A stretch of 64,000 nucleotides of DNA from Neoaquamicrobium sediminum. Lineage in GTDB: Bacteria; Pseudomonadota; Alphaproteobacteria; Rhizobiales; Rhizobiaceae. Positions within the stretch are counted from its first letter, which is position 1, and the number at the start of each line of letters is the position of its first letter. A program made the position numbers and the translations under genes. The stretch lies in assembly GCF_013240295.1 (NCBI RefSeq), contig NZ_JABETK010000002.1:310001-374000 (forward strand), written 5' to 3'. A model generated the notes under the pieces. The model did not search any database, had not been told where the DNA came from, and saw only the letters and a list, made by a program, of their open reading frames with translations. Shown here in pieces: positions 20,655-29,108 of the stretch.

Positions 20655-21362
20655 TTAGCGGGACGCCTGGAGCGTCATGCGGCACAGCGACACGAGGTCC
20701 CGATCGTAGAAGGACGGATTGGAAACGATCTCGGGGCAACGCCTCTGGGCCACCTCGGGCTTGCCGTTGCCGAGGCCGGCAATGCCGGGTGCAGGCACGC
20801 CGCCTCCACCGCCTCCACCGCCGCCGCCATTGTTGCCGCCACCGCCGGCGCTGCCACCGCCGTTGTTACCGCCGCCGCCGGTACCACCGCCGCCTCCACC
20901 ACCGCCATTGTCATCGCCGCCGTCGCCACCGATACCGATGCCGATACCGACATCGACGCCGCCGCCGCCAATGGAGGCAGATGCTCCCGCATTCACGCCA
21001 TTGCTGCCGCCGACAGATGCACCAACGCCCGCGTTGATGCCCTCGCTGCCGCCAACGCTGGCGCCGACGCCGGCATTCACGCCGTTGCTGCCGCCGACCG
21101 AGGCGCCTGCACCTGCGTCGATGCCACTGTTGCCGCCGACGCTTGCACCTGCGCCGGCGTTGACGCCGCCGCTGCCTCCGATCGAAGCGCCCAGCCCGGC
21201 GCCGATGCCTTCATCGCCGGAAACTCCCAAGCCTACGCCGGCGTCGATACCGCCGGCATCGACCCCAATGCCGATGCTCTGTCCCTGGGCCGGGCCGCTC
21301 AGAACAAAGGCAACCGCCCCGCCGGCCAGCGTCTTGCTTATGATGGACATGATATTAGCCAT
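20655..21362 (-). CDS. Exported glycine-rich repeat protein
   Basis: The 235-residue product has a signal peptide (about residues 1-28, ending near SGPAQGQS). About 115 residues of a degenerate 22-residue unit built from (G/A)-N-A-G-x-G-A-S-V-G-G follow. A glycine/asparagine-only stretch (about residues 148-192) comes next, and a short conserved-looking tail carries two cysteines (RRCPEIV and LCRMTL). GGAGAG precedes the ATG. I know of no assigned function; such proteins are often surface or matrix associated. The complementary strand gives a proline-rich shadow frame. Confidence 0.75.
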   Translation of the reverse strand: MANIMSIISKTLAGGAVAFVLSGPAQGQSIGIGVDAGGIDAGVGLGVSGDEGIGAGLGASIGGSGGVNAGAGASVGGNSGIDAGAGASVGGSNGVNAGVGASVGGSEGINAGVGASVGGSNGVNAGASASIGGGGVDVGIGIGIGGDGGDDNGGGGGGGGTGGGGNNGGGSAGGGGNNGGGGGGGGGGVPAPGIAGLGNGKPEVAQRRCPEIVSNPSFYDRDLVSLCRMTLQASR

Positions 21363-21520
21363 GATAACGCTCTCCTTCAGGTTTGATGCCGGCAGGGGTT
21401 GCCGGCTACATGAAGGGGTACGAATGCCCGCCCGTGAAAGTTGCGGATCACCGCCCGCCAGGGTTGTGCATAGGTTTAAAGTGGCGGAGGCCTTTGATTC
21501 AAACTCGAGCTGGTTTTCCG

Positions 21521-21988
21521 CTACCGGCCCAGCATGACCAGATCCTGACGCAGCCTTTCAGGATCGGAACCGATCAGGAGAGCTTCTATCTGCTCTTCCT
21601 TGCGGGCCCACACTGGTACGGCTCGTGCCAGCAGGGCGTGTCCCTCTGGCAAAAGCACGAGCCGTTTGCCGCGGCGATCCGCTTCATCGGTCCTGGCTTC
21701 GAGCAGGCCGCGCCGTTGGAGCGGTTTGAGCATCGCGGTAAGCGTCGTGCGGTCCATGGCGAGAAAGGCCGCGATCTCGCCCATCAGCGGCGGGGCAGGG
21801 CGGTTGAGCGACATCAACAGTGAGAACTGGCCGCTGGTAATGCCGATCGGCCGTAGGGCTTCGTCGAACATGCGCGCCGTGGCGCGCGCAGCCCGCTGCA
21901 GGTGCAGGCAAAGGCATTTGTCCCGCACATGCAGGGTTGTTGCGAACGGAAGCGTATCGTGGTTCGGCGAATCGGCAGGCTTTGACAT
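21521..21988 (-). CDS. MarR family transcriptional regulator
   Basis: A 155-residue winged-helix regulator. The DNA-binding part is ITSGQFSLLMSLNRPAPPLMGEIAAFL followed by MDRTTLTAMLKPLQRRGLLEARTDEADRRGKRLVLL, the recognition helix and wing typical of MarR proteins. CLCLHLQRAARAT near the N-terminus contains two cysteines that could be redox-sensitive. It is divergent from the propeller gene at 22066, and a perfect palindrome lies between them, so it probably represses both. Confidence 0.9.
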   Translation of the reverse strand: MSKPADSPNHDTLPFATTLHVRDKCLCLHLQRAARATARMFDEALRPIGITSGQFSLLMSLNRPAPPLMGEIAAFLAMDRTTLTAMLKPLQRRGLLEARTDEADRRGKRLVLLPEGHALLARAVPVWARKEEQIEALLIGSDPERLRQDLVMLGR

Positions 21989-21999
21989 GCCATAATTAT

Positions 22000-22011
22000 G
22001 TTGATATCAAC
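22000..22011. promoter_or_regulatory. Palindromic operator candidate for the MarR regulator
   Basis: GTTGATATCAAC is a perfect 12-base palindrome. It sits 12 bases upstream of the marR start and 54 bases upstream of the propeller start, in an AT-rich stretch. Size, symmetry and position match MarR-type operators. Binding is inferred, not shown. Confidence 0.6.
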
Positions 22012-22065
22012 TTTATTGTCCAGAGAGGTGCGGCGGACGGCGGAATAGGCGAGGGAGGAACAACC

Positions 22066-23147
22066 ATGCCGGAACAGGTGCTGGTCCTGATCGGTACCAA
22101 GAAAGGCGTATTCATCGCGCAAAGCGATGCGGCCCGCAGTTCCTGGGAATTGCGCGGACCGTTCTGCGAAACCTGGCCCATGCAGCATGTGATCGGCGAC
22201 CCAGCCACGGGCACGATCTATGGCGCGGCCGGCAATGAATGGTTCGGCCCGGCGGTATGGAAATCCACCGATCTCGGCGAAAGCTGGTCGCATTCGAGTG
22301 AGGGGCTCGCCTACGAGGCGGGGCAAGAGCCCATCAAGGCGGTCTGGAGCCTCGCGGCCCGTAACGGCCGCCTCTATGCCGGCGTGCAGCCGGCAGGCCT
22401 CTTCTTCAGCGACGATGCAGGCCAGAGCTGGACCCACATGGAAGGCCTGCAGAAGCATCCGACGCGGCCCGACTGGGAACCCGGCGGAGCGGGGCTCATC
22501 CTGCATTCGCTGGTGCCCGACCATGCCGACCCGGATCGCATCTGGATCGGCATTTCGTCGGCCGGCGTGTTCTTCACGGGTGATGGCGGCGAGACGTGGG
22601 AACCGCGCAACAAGGGCACACGCGCGGACTTCATGCCCGAGGGGCAGAACTACCCCGAATTCGGCCAGTGCGTGCATTGCCTCGTTCAGGCGCCCGGCGA
22701 GCCGGACCTGCTCTACCAGCAGAACCATTGCGGCATGTATCGCAGCACCGATGCCGGCAGAACGTGGGAGAGCATAGAGGCGGGCCTGCCCTCCAGCTTC
22801 GGGTTTCCGCGGCGGTTCACCCACGCGACCCGTCGACGCTCTATCTGCTGCCGCTCAACGGCGACATCCACGGCCGGTTCGTGCCCGACGCCAAGGCGGC
22901 CGTCTGGCGCACGCGCGACGGCGGCAAGAGCTGGCAGGACATGCGCAGAGGCCTCCCGCAGAAGAACGCGTTCTTCGGCGTCCTGCGCCAGGCCATGGCG
23001 GCCGACCGCATGGAGCCCGCCGGGGTCTATTTCGGCACGTCCGGCGGCGCACTCTTTGCGTCCAGCGACGAGGGCGATAGCTGGTCCTGCATCGCGGAGC
23101 ACCTGCCGTCGATCTCGTCGGTGGAGACCATGGTCGTCGTGCGCTGA
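22066..23147 (+). CDS. Asp-box (BNR) beta-propeller protein, frameshifted
   Basis: Sialidase-like or WD40/YVTN-type propeller of about 360 residues. Six Asp-box motifs are visible: STDLGESW, SDDAGQSW, TGDGGETW, STDAGRTW, TRDGGKSW and SSDEGDSW. No signal peptide is seen, so it is probably cytoplasmic and not a secreted sialidase. The first frame ends its match at FGFP; the family sequence continues in another frame (AAVHPRDPSTLYLLPL) to 23147, explained by one missing G near 22809. GAGGGAGG precedes the ATG. It lies 6 bases from the MoaD-like gene and is likely controlled by the MarR regulator. Confidence 0.8.
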
Positions 23148-23153
23148 CCAGTT

Positions 23154-23447
23154 ATGTCTTCCGACGCTCCGCAGAATACGACCCCGGTTGTAGTCAAGCT
23201 CTCGCCGCTGCTGGTCGATCTGTTTCCGGGCTCGACGCGCCACGTGGAGATGCACGCCGACAGCGTTTCGGCAATGGTACGCGAACTCGACCGCCGCTGG
23301 CCCGGCATGGGCGACCGCATCTGCGATTCTCGCCCCGCCATCCGCAAGCACATGAACATATTCGTGGGCGGTGAGCGTGCCTCGCTCGGCACCGCCCTCG
23401 CGCCAGGCTCGGAAGTCTTCGTGCTGACCGCGATCAGCGGTGGCTGA
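23154..23447 (+). CDS. MoaD/ThiS-like ubiquitin-fold protein
   Basis: The 97-residue protein fits the small beta-grasp family: VVVKLSPLLVDLFPG, SVSAMVRELDRRWPG, then MNIFVGGERASLGTALAPGSEVFVLTAISGG. The terminal Gly-Gly is the sulfur-carrier signature. It is distinct from the canonical MoaD at 28166-28426. It follows the propeller gene in the same operon, and no adenylating enzyme is adjacent. Its client is unknown. Confidence 0.75.
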   Translation: MSSDAPQNTTPVVVKLSPLLVDLFPGSTRHVEMHADSVSAMVRELDRRWPGMGDRICDSRPAIRKHMNIFVGGERASLGTALAPGSEVFVLTAISGG

Positions 23448-23473
23448 CCCGTCCGGTACCGTGGCCCCGCGCC

Positions 23474-23986
23474 TCAGGCGAAGGCGCGGCCTTCCTCCAT
23501 GCGCTGGAAATAGACGAGGTCGAGCCGCAGGCTCGGCTGACCCAACGCCGTCAGCATCGCGTGCGCCTGCCCCCGGTGGTGGGTCTGGTGGTTGAAGAAA
23601 TGCGCCAGTGCCGGGGCGAGCCGCTGCGAAATGGTGCGCATGTCGGTGGCCGTCACATAGGTGAAGCGGCCTGCCAGGTCTTCCTTGCTCAGTGAACCTA
23701 TCCAGTCGACGATACGCGCATCTTCCGCCTCGCGAGCGCCGCGCAGGCCGACGAAGTCCGGATACAGGATCGTGTCGAGCGCCGCCGGTGCCGCACCTTC
23801 TCCGGTGAAGCGCTTGAGCCATATCCGGTCGGTCACCAGCAGATGGTTGAGCGTGCCCATCAGCGAGCCGAAAAACGCGCCCATGTCGCGGTTCTGGTCC
23901 TCCTCCGAAAGGGCGGCGGTCGCCTCGTAGACAAGCGCATTGGCCCAACGATTATAGGCTGCAAACATCTGAAAATGCTGACGCAT
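23474..23986 (-). CDS. DinB family protein
   Basis: Four-helix-bundle putative metal-dependent enzyme of the DinB/YfiT group. The 170-residue product shows a first histidine in LNHLLVTDRIW and the paired motif HFFNHQTHHRGQAH, the expected three-histidine metal site. GGAAAG precedes the ATG at 23986; an upstream in-frame start is rejected. The substrate is unknown; some relatives use low-molecular-weight thiols. Confidence 0.85.
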   Translation of the reverse strand: MRQHFQMFAAYNRWANALVYEATAALSEEDQNRDMGAFFGSLMGTLNHLLVTDRIWLKRFTGEGAAPAALDTILYPDFVGLRGAREAEDARIVDWIGSLSKEDLAGRFTYVTATDMRTISQRLAPALAHFFNHQTHHRGQAHAMLTALGQPSLRLDLVYFQRMEEGRAFA

Positions 23987-24053
23987 GGGCTTTCCTTTCA
24001 ACCTCGGACGGTCGATGTTGCGGCACACCTACACAAGCAAGAGGCCCGCGCCA

Positions 24054-24745
24054 ATGACCATTCTGCTTTATGACCTCGTCGGCACCGACCGCAGCCGGCC
24101 GTTCAGCCCGCATTGCTGGAAAGTGGCTTTTGCTCTTGCGCATAAGGGGCTCGCCTACGAAAGCGTGCCCACGCCCTTCACCGCCGTTAAGGGCGTGGAA
24201 CAGGGCGTCTGCGGCACCGTGCCGGTTATCCGCGATGGCGAGCGGGTTGTCGGCGACAGCTTCGCGATCGCGCTCTATCTCGAGGAAACCTATCCCGACC
24301 GGCCGTCGCTGTTCGGCGGCGAAGGCGGCAAGGCTGCCGCCCGTTTCATCGAGCGCTGGTCGCAACTCACCGTTCACCCGTTCCTGGGCGCGGCCGTGCT
24401 CATGGACATCCACGACAGGCTCGATCCGGCGGATCAGGCGCATTTCAGGACGACCCGCGAGGCGCGGTTCGGCAAACCCATTGAGGAAGTGCCGGCGGGC
24501 CGCGATGCCGGGCTCGACGCGTTCCGCGCAAAGCTAGAACCGCTGCGGTCAATGCTTTCCGTACAGCCATTCATCGGCGGAGAGACGGCACTCTTTTCCG
24601 ACTACATCGTTGCCAGCGCGTTCCAGTGGGCGCGAGTGATTTCCCCTATCCGGTGCTTGCGGCCGACGATCCGGTGGCAATGTGGTTCGAGCGATGCCTC
24701 GATCTTCATAGCGGGCTCGGCCGAAGCGTTTCTGCTGCGGCCTGA
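24054..24745 (+). CDS. Glutathione S-transferase family protein, frameshifted near the C-terminus
   Basis: The N-terminal thioredoxin-like domain (ILLYDLVGTDRSRPFSPHCWK; VPVIRDGERVVGDSFAIALYLEE) and an all-helical C-terminal domain are clear. After QWARVIS the frame reads on as an arginine/proline-rich tail unlike any GST. Adding one C to the run at 24643-24646 gives SPYPVLAADDPVAMWFERCLD and a stop at 24743-24745, a sensible C-terminus of about 230 residues. Confidence 0.82.
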
Positions 24746-24832
24746 CGGCCCCGCTCGCCCCTTCACATCGGCACGGCGGGCCTGTATAGACCCGCCACCT
24801 CTCCGATTTTTCTCATGACTGAAGGACCGACC

Positions 24833-25255
24833 ATGGCGATCGAACGCACCTTTTCGATGATCAAACCCGACGCAACGCGCCGCAACCTCACCGGCGCGAT
24901 CACCAAGATGCTGGAGGACGCAGGTCTGCGCGTCGTCGCATCCCGTCGCGTGTGGATGAGCCGCCGCGATGCGGAAGGCTTCTACGCCGTTCACAAGGAG
25001 CGCCCGTTCTTCGACGAACTGTGCGAATTCATGTCCTCCGGCCCGACTGTCGTTCAGGTGCTGGAAGGCGAGAACGCCATCGCCAAGAACCGTGAAGTCA
25101 TGGGCGCCACCAACCCGGCCAACGCCGATGAAGGCACAATCCGCAAGGTGCATGCCCTGTCGATCGGCGAGAACTCCGTTCACGGCTCGGATGCACCTGA
25201 AACGGCAGCCCAGGAGATTCGCTACTGGTTCTCCGACACCGAGATCGTCGGCTGA
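24833..25255 (+). CDS. ndk: Nucleoside diphosphate kinase
   Basis: Transfers the gamma-phosphate between nucleotides through a phosphohistidine. The 140-residue product begins [21 protein letters not shown], and the active-site His117 is in [15 protein letters not shown] lies 7 bases before the ATG. Two hairpins follow the stop, the second a terminator. Confidence 0.97.
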   Translation: MAIERTFSMIKPDATRRNLTGAITKMLEDAGLRVVASRRVWMSRRDAEGFYAVHKERPFFDELCEFMSSGPTVVQVLEGENAIAKNREVMGATNPANADEGTIRKVHALSIGENSVHGSDAPETAAQEIRYWFSDTEIVG

Positions 25256-25260
25256 ATCGG

Positions 25261-25328
25261 ATTATCGGCCTTTGCCGATAATGCTATGAACTGATTGAGC
25301 AAAAGGCGCGGCGATGCCGCGGCCTTTT
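25261..25328 (+). terminator. Hairpin pair ending ndk; the second is a likely bidirectional terminator
   Basis: First hairpin: ATTATCGGC (25261-25269), a 4-base loop, GCCGATAAT (25274-25282). Second hairpin: AAAAGGCGCGGC (25301-25312), GAT loop, then GCCGC-G-GCCTTTT (25316-25328) with one bulged base. The A-run on one side and T-run on the other suit termination of both ndk and the convergent GGDEF-EAL gene ending at 25345. Confidence 0.75.
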
Positions 25329-25344
25329 CGCTTTTCGCGGCGTC

Positions 25345-27591
25345 TCAGGCCGACTGGCGCAACCTCGGAGCGGCCGTCAGCGCCGCTGGTTGGCGACGAT
25401 TCTGAACGAAAGCAGCGAAAGCGTCCTCGGGCAGGGCTGGGCTGTAGTGGTAGCCTTGGAAGAAATCGCAGCCGAAGGCCCGCAGAAACGCTTCCTGCCG
25501 CGCATTTTCGACATGCTCGGCCACGGCTGTCAGCCTCAGTGTCCGCGCGGTCCCGAGAATGGACTTGACCAGCGCTCGGTCGCTCTCGCCGCTCTCGATA
25601 TCTGCGACGAAGCTGCCGTCGATCTTCAGTTCATCGAACGGCAGCCGCTTGAGGTGGGCGAGCGAGGAGTAGCCGGACCCGAAATCGTCGAGCGAAAGCC
25701 GTACGCCGAGCGCCTTCAGCGCATGCATCCGATTGCCGATATGTCTGCGATCCCTCGTCATGATGCTTTCCGTCAACTCCAGCGTTAGAAGGCCGGGCTC
25801 GACGCCGTGGGCTTCAAGCAGTGCGGAAAGGTTGGAGACGAAGTCGTCGCTGGAAAGCGCCTGTGCGTTGACGTTGATTGCAAGGCGTAGCCCAGCGGTC
25901 GTCGCGTCCCGCTGCCAGCGTGCGAGTTGCGCGACACCCGTGGCCAGAACGAAATTGCCGAACTCGCGGATCAGGCCGAACTGCTCGGTCAACGGCACGA
26001 ACCGCTCCGGCAGCAGCGTGCCGAATTCGGGGTGTTGCCAGCGGCAGAGCGCCTCGGCGCCGATTACGTGGCCGCTGTCGTCCATCTGCGGCTGATAATG
26101 GAGTTCCAGCGCATCCGTGCCCAGCGCTGCCTTAAATTCATTGAGCAGCCGGTAACGGTCCGATTCCGGGCTCATCGACAGATGATCGTAGACTGCCATG
26201 CCGTTCCGTCCGGCAGCCTTGGCCTGGTACATCGCGATGTCGGCCTGTTTCAGCACGTCTTCCGGCTGGCAATCCCTGCCGTTGAAGACGACGACGCCGA
26301 GGCTTGCGGACGATGCGTGGTTGAATTGACCAATCTCGAAGGCGCCACGCATTGCCGCCAGAACCTTGTTGGCGGTCATGATGGCCGCGCGATACGTATG
26401 CGCATAGTCATGGCCTGCACTGTCGAGGATAACGACGAATTCGTCACCGCCGATTCGCGCCACCGTGTCTCCCTCGCGTACGCAAGCTTGCAGCCGCCGG
26501 GCGACCTGCACCAGATATTCGTCGCCGACGTCATGGCCGCGCGTATCGTTCAGTGTTTTGAAGTTGTCGAGGTCGATGAAGATCAGGGCGCCGCAGCCGG
26601 CCCTGTCATGGCAGCGACCAACTGCCCTGGCCATGCGATCCATGAACATGCGACGATTGGGCAGGCCGGTAAGCGGGTCGAAGAAGGCAAGCTTCTGGAT
26701 CTCCATCTCGTTGCGCTTGCGCGCGGAGATGTCGTTGACGTAGCCGTGCCACATGACGCCGCCGCGGACACGTTCGGGTTTGGCGCTCGCGCGCAGCCAT
26801 TTGTTCGTTCCGTCTGCCGCGATTGCCCGGAATTCCATATCAAACGGTTCGAGGGCATCGCGGGAGGCCCGCAGGGCGCGTACGAAGTCTCTCCGGTCGG
26901 CTTTCTCGATCATCCGCAGGAAGCGGCTTGGACCGCTGAAAGACTCGTGAGGCTCGAGACCAAAAATGGTGCGGAAACCGGCGCTCGCGTATGAGAGCTC
27001 GTAGGTGCCCTTTGCATTCCTCTCGAGCTGCACAAGTCCGCCGGGCACCTGAGATGACAGCTTGCGAAGCAACTCTTCGGCTTTCAGCCGGTTGACCGTC
27101 TCGGTTATCTCGCGAACAGAGCCTTCGTAGAAGAGCGTCCTGCCGTTGCTGTCGCGCACGAGGCGGGCCGACTCCGTGATCCAGATGCGCTCGCGGGTCT
27201 TGTGTCGATAGATCTCGGAGACGAAGTCCTTGACGAAGCCGTCGCGCGCCAGGATGGCGCGGAACTGGTCCCGGCGACGTGGTTCTACATACCACTCCTT
27301 GCCGATATTCTTGGCCGCCGCCAGAAGCTCGGCCTCTGTTTCGTAGCCATTGAGCTTTACCAGCGCCTTGTTGGCGCTGAGCTGCCGCCCTGCCGGTGAG
27401 GAACGATATATGCCTTCCGAAAGGTTCTCGATCAGATCGCGCTGGTTTGCCTGCTCGGCGCGGCTTCGCCGGTAGAGGCGGCGGTTGCGAAAGATCCAGA
27501 TGACCAGCAGGCAGGCGAGCACGACATTTGTCGTGGCAAGCCATTCCCGGCTGATCACCAGATCAATCATCGTGGCAAAGAAGAATTCCAT
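25345..27591 (-). CDS. PAS-GGDEF-EAL cyclic-di-GMP signalling protein
   Basis: The 748-residue product has one N-terminal transmembrane helix (about residues 20-36), two PAS-like sensor regions (about 45-165 and 175-290), a GGDEF domain with intact GGDEF and FIDLDNFKTLND, and an EAL domain with AEALCRW, ELTES, LDDFGSGYSSL and KIDGSFV. Both catalytic cores look competent, so it may make or degrade c-di-GMP. It is a single gene with no sensory partner nearby. The adhesin locus about 18 kb away is a plausible but unproven target. Confidence 0.92.
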   Translation of the reverse strand: MEFFFATMIDLVISREWLATTNVVLACLLVIWIFRNRRLYRRSRAEQANQRDLIENLSEGIYRSSPAGRQLSANKALVKLNGYETEAELLAAAKNIGKEWYVEPRRRDQFRAILARDGFVKDFVSEIYRHKTRERIWITESARLVRDSNGRTLFYEGSVREITETVNRLKAEELLRKLSSQVPGGLVQLERNAKGTYELSYASAGFRTIFGLEPHESFSGPSRFLRMIEKADRRDFVRALRASRDALEPFDMEFRAIAADGTNKWLRASAKPERVRGGVMWHGYVNDISARKRNEMEIQKLAFFDPLTGLPNRRMFMDRMARAVGRCHDRAGCGALIFIDLDNFKTLNDTRGHDVGDEYLVQVARRLQACVREGDTVARIGGDEFVVILDSAGHDYAHTYRAAIMTANKVLAAMRGAFEIGQFNHASSASLGVVVFNGRDCQPEDVLKQADIAMYQAKAAGRNGMAVYDHLSMSPESDRYRLLNEFKAALGTDALELHYQPQMDDSGHVIGAEALCRWQHPEFGTLLPERFVPLTEQFGLIREFGNFVLATGVAQLARWQRDATTAGLRLAINVNAQALSSDDFVSNLSALLEAHGVEPGLLTLELTESIMTRDRRHIGNRMHALKALGVRLSLDDFGSGYSSLAHLKRLPFDELKIDGSFVADIESGESDRALVKSILGTARTLRLTAVAEHVENARQEAFLRAFGCDFFQGYHYSPALPEDAFAAFVQNRRQPAALTAAPRLRQSA

Positions 27592-27693
27592 GCACCGCCG
27601 CCCGATTACCCAGCGGCAACGCTAAGTCGACGAAGTTGCAAATATTATAATTGCGACAGCGAGGTCATGGCATGTTTAACGCCAGGTAAAGCT

Positions 27694-28161
27694 TCACCAG
27701 CGCCTCGTGGATGTTTCATCCGCTTCGGTGGCGTCCACCCATGGACCTGGTGTGCCGTCGATGAGATGTTCCCGTTTCCAGAATGGGGCGCGCGTCTTCA
27801 GAAAGTCCATCATGAACGCGGCGGCCTCGAATGCGGCCTGGCGATGCGATGACGCTGCAATCACCACCACGATGTTTTCGCCCGGCACGATAAGGCCATG
27901 GCGGTGGATGGCCGTAAGGCCCGTCAACGGCCAGCGGCGGATCGCTTCCTCGGCGATACGGCCGATCTCGGCTTCCGCCATTCCCGGATAATGTTCCAGT
28001 TCCAGCGCTGAAAGGCGACCATCCTCATCCCGGCAAAGTCCGGAAAAGGTGACGACGGCGCCGATATTGGAGCCGCCGGCCGAAAGCCGCGCGACTTCCT
28101 CGGCGAGATCGAAATCCTCCTGCTGGATGCGCACTGTCGGAACAACGGTGCTGCCGCCCAT
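27694..28161 (-). CDS. moaE: Molybdopterin synthase catalytic subunit MoaE
   Basis: Uses sulfur carried by MoaD to convert precursor Z (cPMP) to molybdopterin. The 155-residue product has the GAVVTFSGLCRDEDG loop, LELEHYPGMAE, HRHGLIVPGENIVVV, SSHRQAAFEA and the catalytic FWKREHLIDG segment. It directly follows moaD in the minus-strand operon. It supplies cofactor for enzymes such as the oxidoreductase at 35803-37908. Confidence 0.95.
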   Translation of the reverse strand: MGGSTVVPTVRIQQEDFDLAEEVARLSAGGSNIGAVVTFSGLCRDEDGRLSALELEHYPGMAEAEIGRIAEEAIRRWPLTGLTAIHRHGLIVPGENIVVVIAASSHRQAAFEAAAFMMDFLKTRAPFWKREHLIDGTPGPWVDATEADETSTRRW

Positions 28162-28165
28162 CGGA

Positions 28166-28426
28166 TTATCCGCCGGTCATGGGCGGGAACAGCGCGATCT
28201 CGCGCGCGCCTTCCAGCCGTTCCTTGTGGTCGACATGTTCCTGGTTGATCGCCACGCGGATCACCTCGGGATGGCGCAGCGCCTCGGCGTAGCCATCATC
28301 ACGCGCCTGCAGCCACAAAAGCAGGTCTCGTACCGTGTTGAGATTGGCGGGAAGCTCGATATCTTCCTCGGCCGTGCCTATCCGTTCACGTACCCAGGCG
28401 AAATATCTCAGCTTCACGGCCGTCAC
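28166..28426 (-). CDS. moaD: Molybdopterin synthase sulfur carrier MoaD
   Basis: The 86-residue ubiquitin-fold product begins (V)TAVKLRYFAWVRERIG and ends ALFPPMTGG; the terminal Gly-Gly is thiocarboxylated. The start is GTG at 28426, chosen because GAGGAA lies 8 bases upstream at the end of pgsA; the longer open frame reads back through pgsA and is not real. It is 2 bases from pgsA and 4 bases from moaE. Confidence 0.92.
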   Translation of the reverse strand: MTAVKLRYFAWVRERIGTAEEDIELPANLNTVRDLLLWLQARDDGYAEALRHPEVIRVAINQEHVDHKERLEGAREIALFPPMTGG

Positions 28427-28428
28427 CG

Positions 28429-29013
28429 CTATTCCTCGATCACGTGCTTCAGCCCGGCGCGGAAATAATCGTATCCCGTGTAAAGGGTGACGATCGCCGA
28501 GACCCACAACAGGACGATGCCGATTTCGGTGGTGTAGGGCAGGATCTTGTCGCCTGCCGGTCCGGCCAGCAGGAAACCGATCGCGACAAGCTGGATGGTC
28601 GTCTTCCATTTCGCGAGCTGCGTGACCGGCACCGAGACTTTCAGCGCCGCCAGATATTCGCGCAATCCGGAAACGAGGATTTCACGGCACAGGATGATGA
28701 TCGCCGCCCACAGCGACCATTTGTCGATGGTGCGGTCGAAAGCCAGCAGCAGCAGGACGGCCGAGACGAGCAGCTTGTCGGCGATCGGGTCGAGCATCTT
28801 GCCGATATTCGACGTCTGCTCCCAGATGCGCGCGATATAGCCGTCGAAATAGTCGGTCACGCTGGCGGCGACAAAGATCCAGAATGCCGCCCAGCGCCAC
28901 CAGTCGGTGGGCCGTATCCGTCCCTCGAGATAGAAGCAAAGAACGATGACCGGTACGGCAAGTATGCGCCCATAGGTCAGCATGTTTGGCAGGTTGAAGG
29001 CGCGTCTGGACAT
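28429..29013 (-). CDS. pgsA: CDP-diacylglycerol-glycerol-3-phosphate phosphatidyltransferase PgsA
   Basis: Committed step to phosphatidylglycerol in the inner membrane. The 194-residue protein has multiple hydrophobic segments and the CDP-alcohol phosphotransferase motif, seen as DYFDGYIAR then GKMLDPIADK (D-G-x2-A-R...G-x3-D-x3-D). The N-terminus FNLPNMLTYGRILAVPV is typical of PgsA. It sits between uvrC and moaD, the usual rhizobial order. Confidence 0.93.
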   Translation of the reverse strand: MSRRAFNLPNMLTYGRILAVPVIVLCFYLEGRIRPTDWWRWAAFWIFVAASVTDYFDGYIARIWEQTSNIGKMLDPIADKLLVSAVLLLLAFDRTIDKWSLWAAIIILCREILVSGLREYLAALKVSVPVTQLAKWKTTIQLVAIGFLLAGPAGDKILPYTTEIGIVLLWVSAIVTLYTGYDYFRAGLKHVIEE

Positions 29014-29108
29014 GGCTTCCCGAAACGATTCTCGCTCCTACTAATCAGTACGTGCCGTGGGCGGTCAACCTCGCACCCTGCGGCATCTGGCCCGAACCGG
29101 CATCTGGC

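Noticed and set aside
20719..21537. Proline-rich plus-strand frame of 272 residues
   Set aside because: Reverse complement of glycine-rich codons in the minus-strand exported protein, which has a signal peptide and ribosome-binding site.
22066..23147. Secreted sialidase
   Set aside because: Asp boxes are present but there is no signal peptide and no recognisable sialidase catalytic set; kept as a generic propeller.
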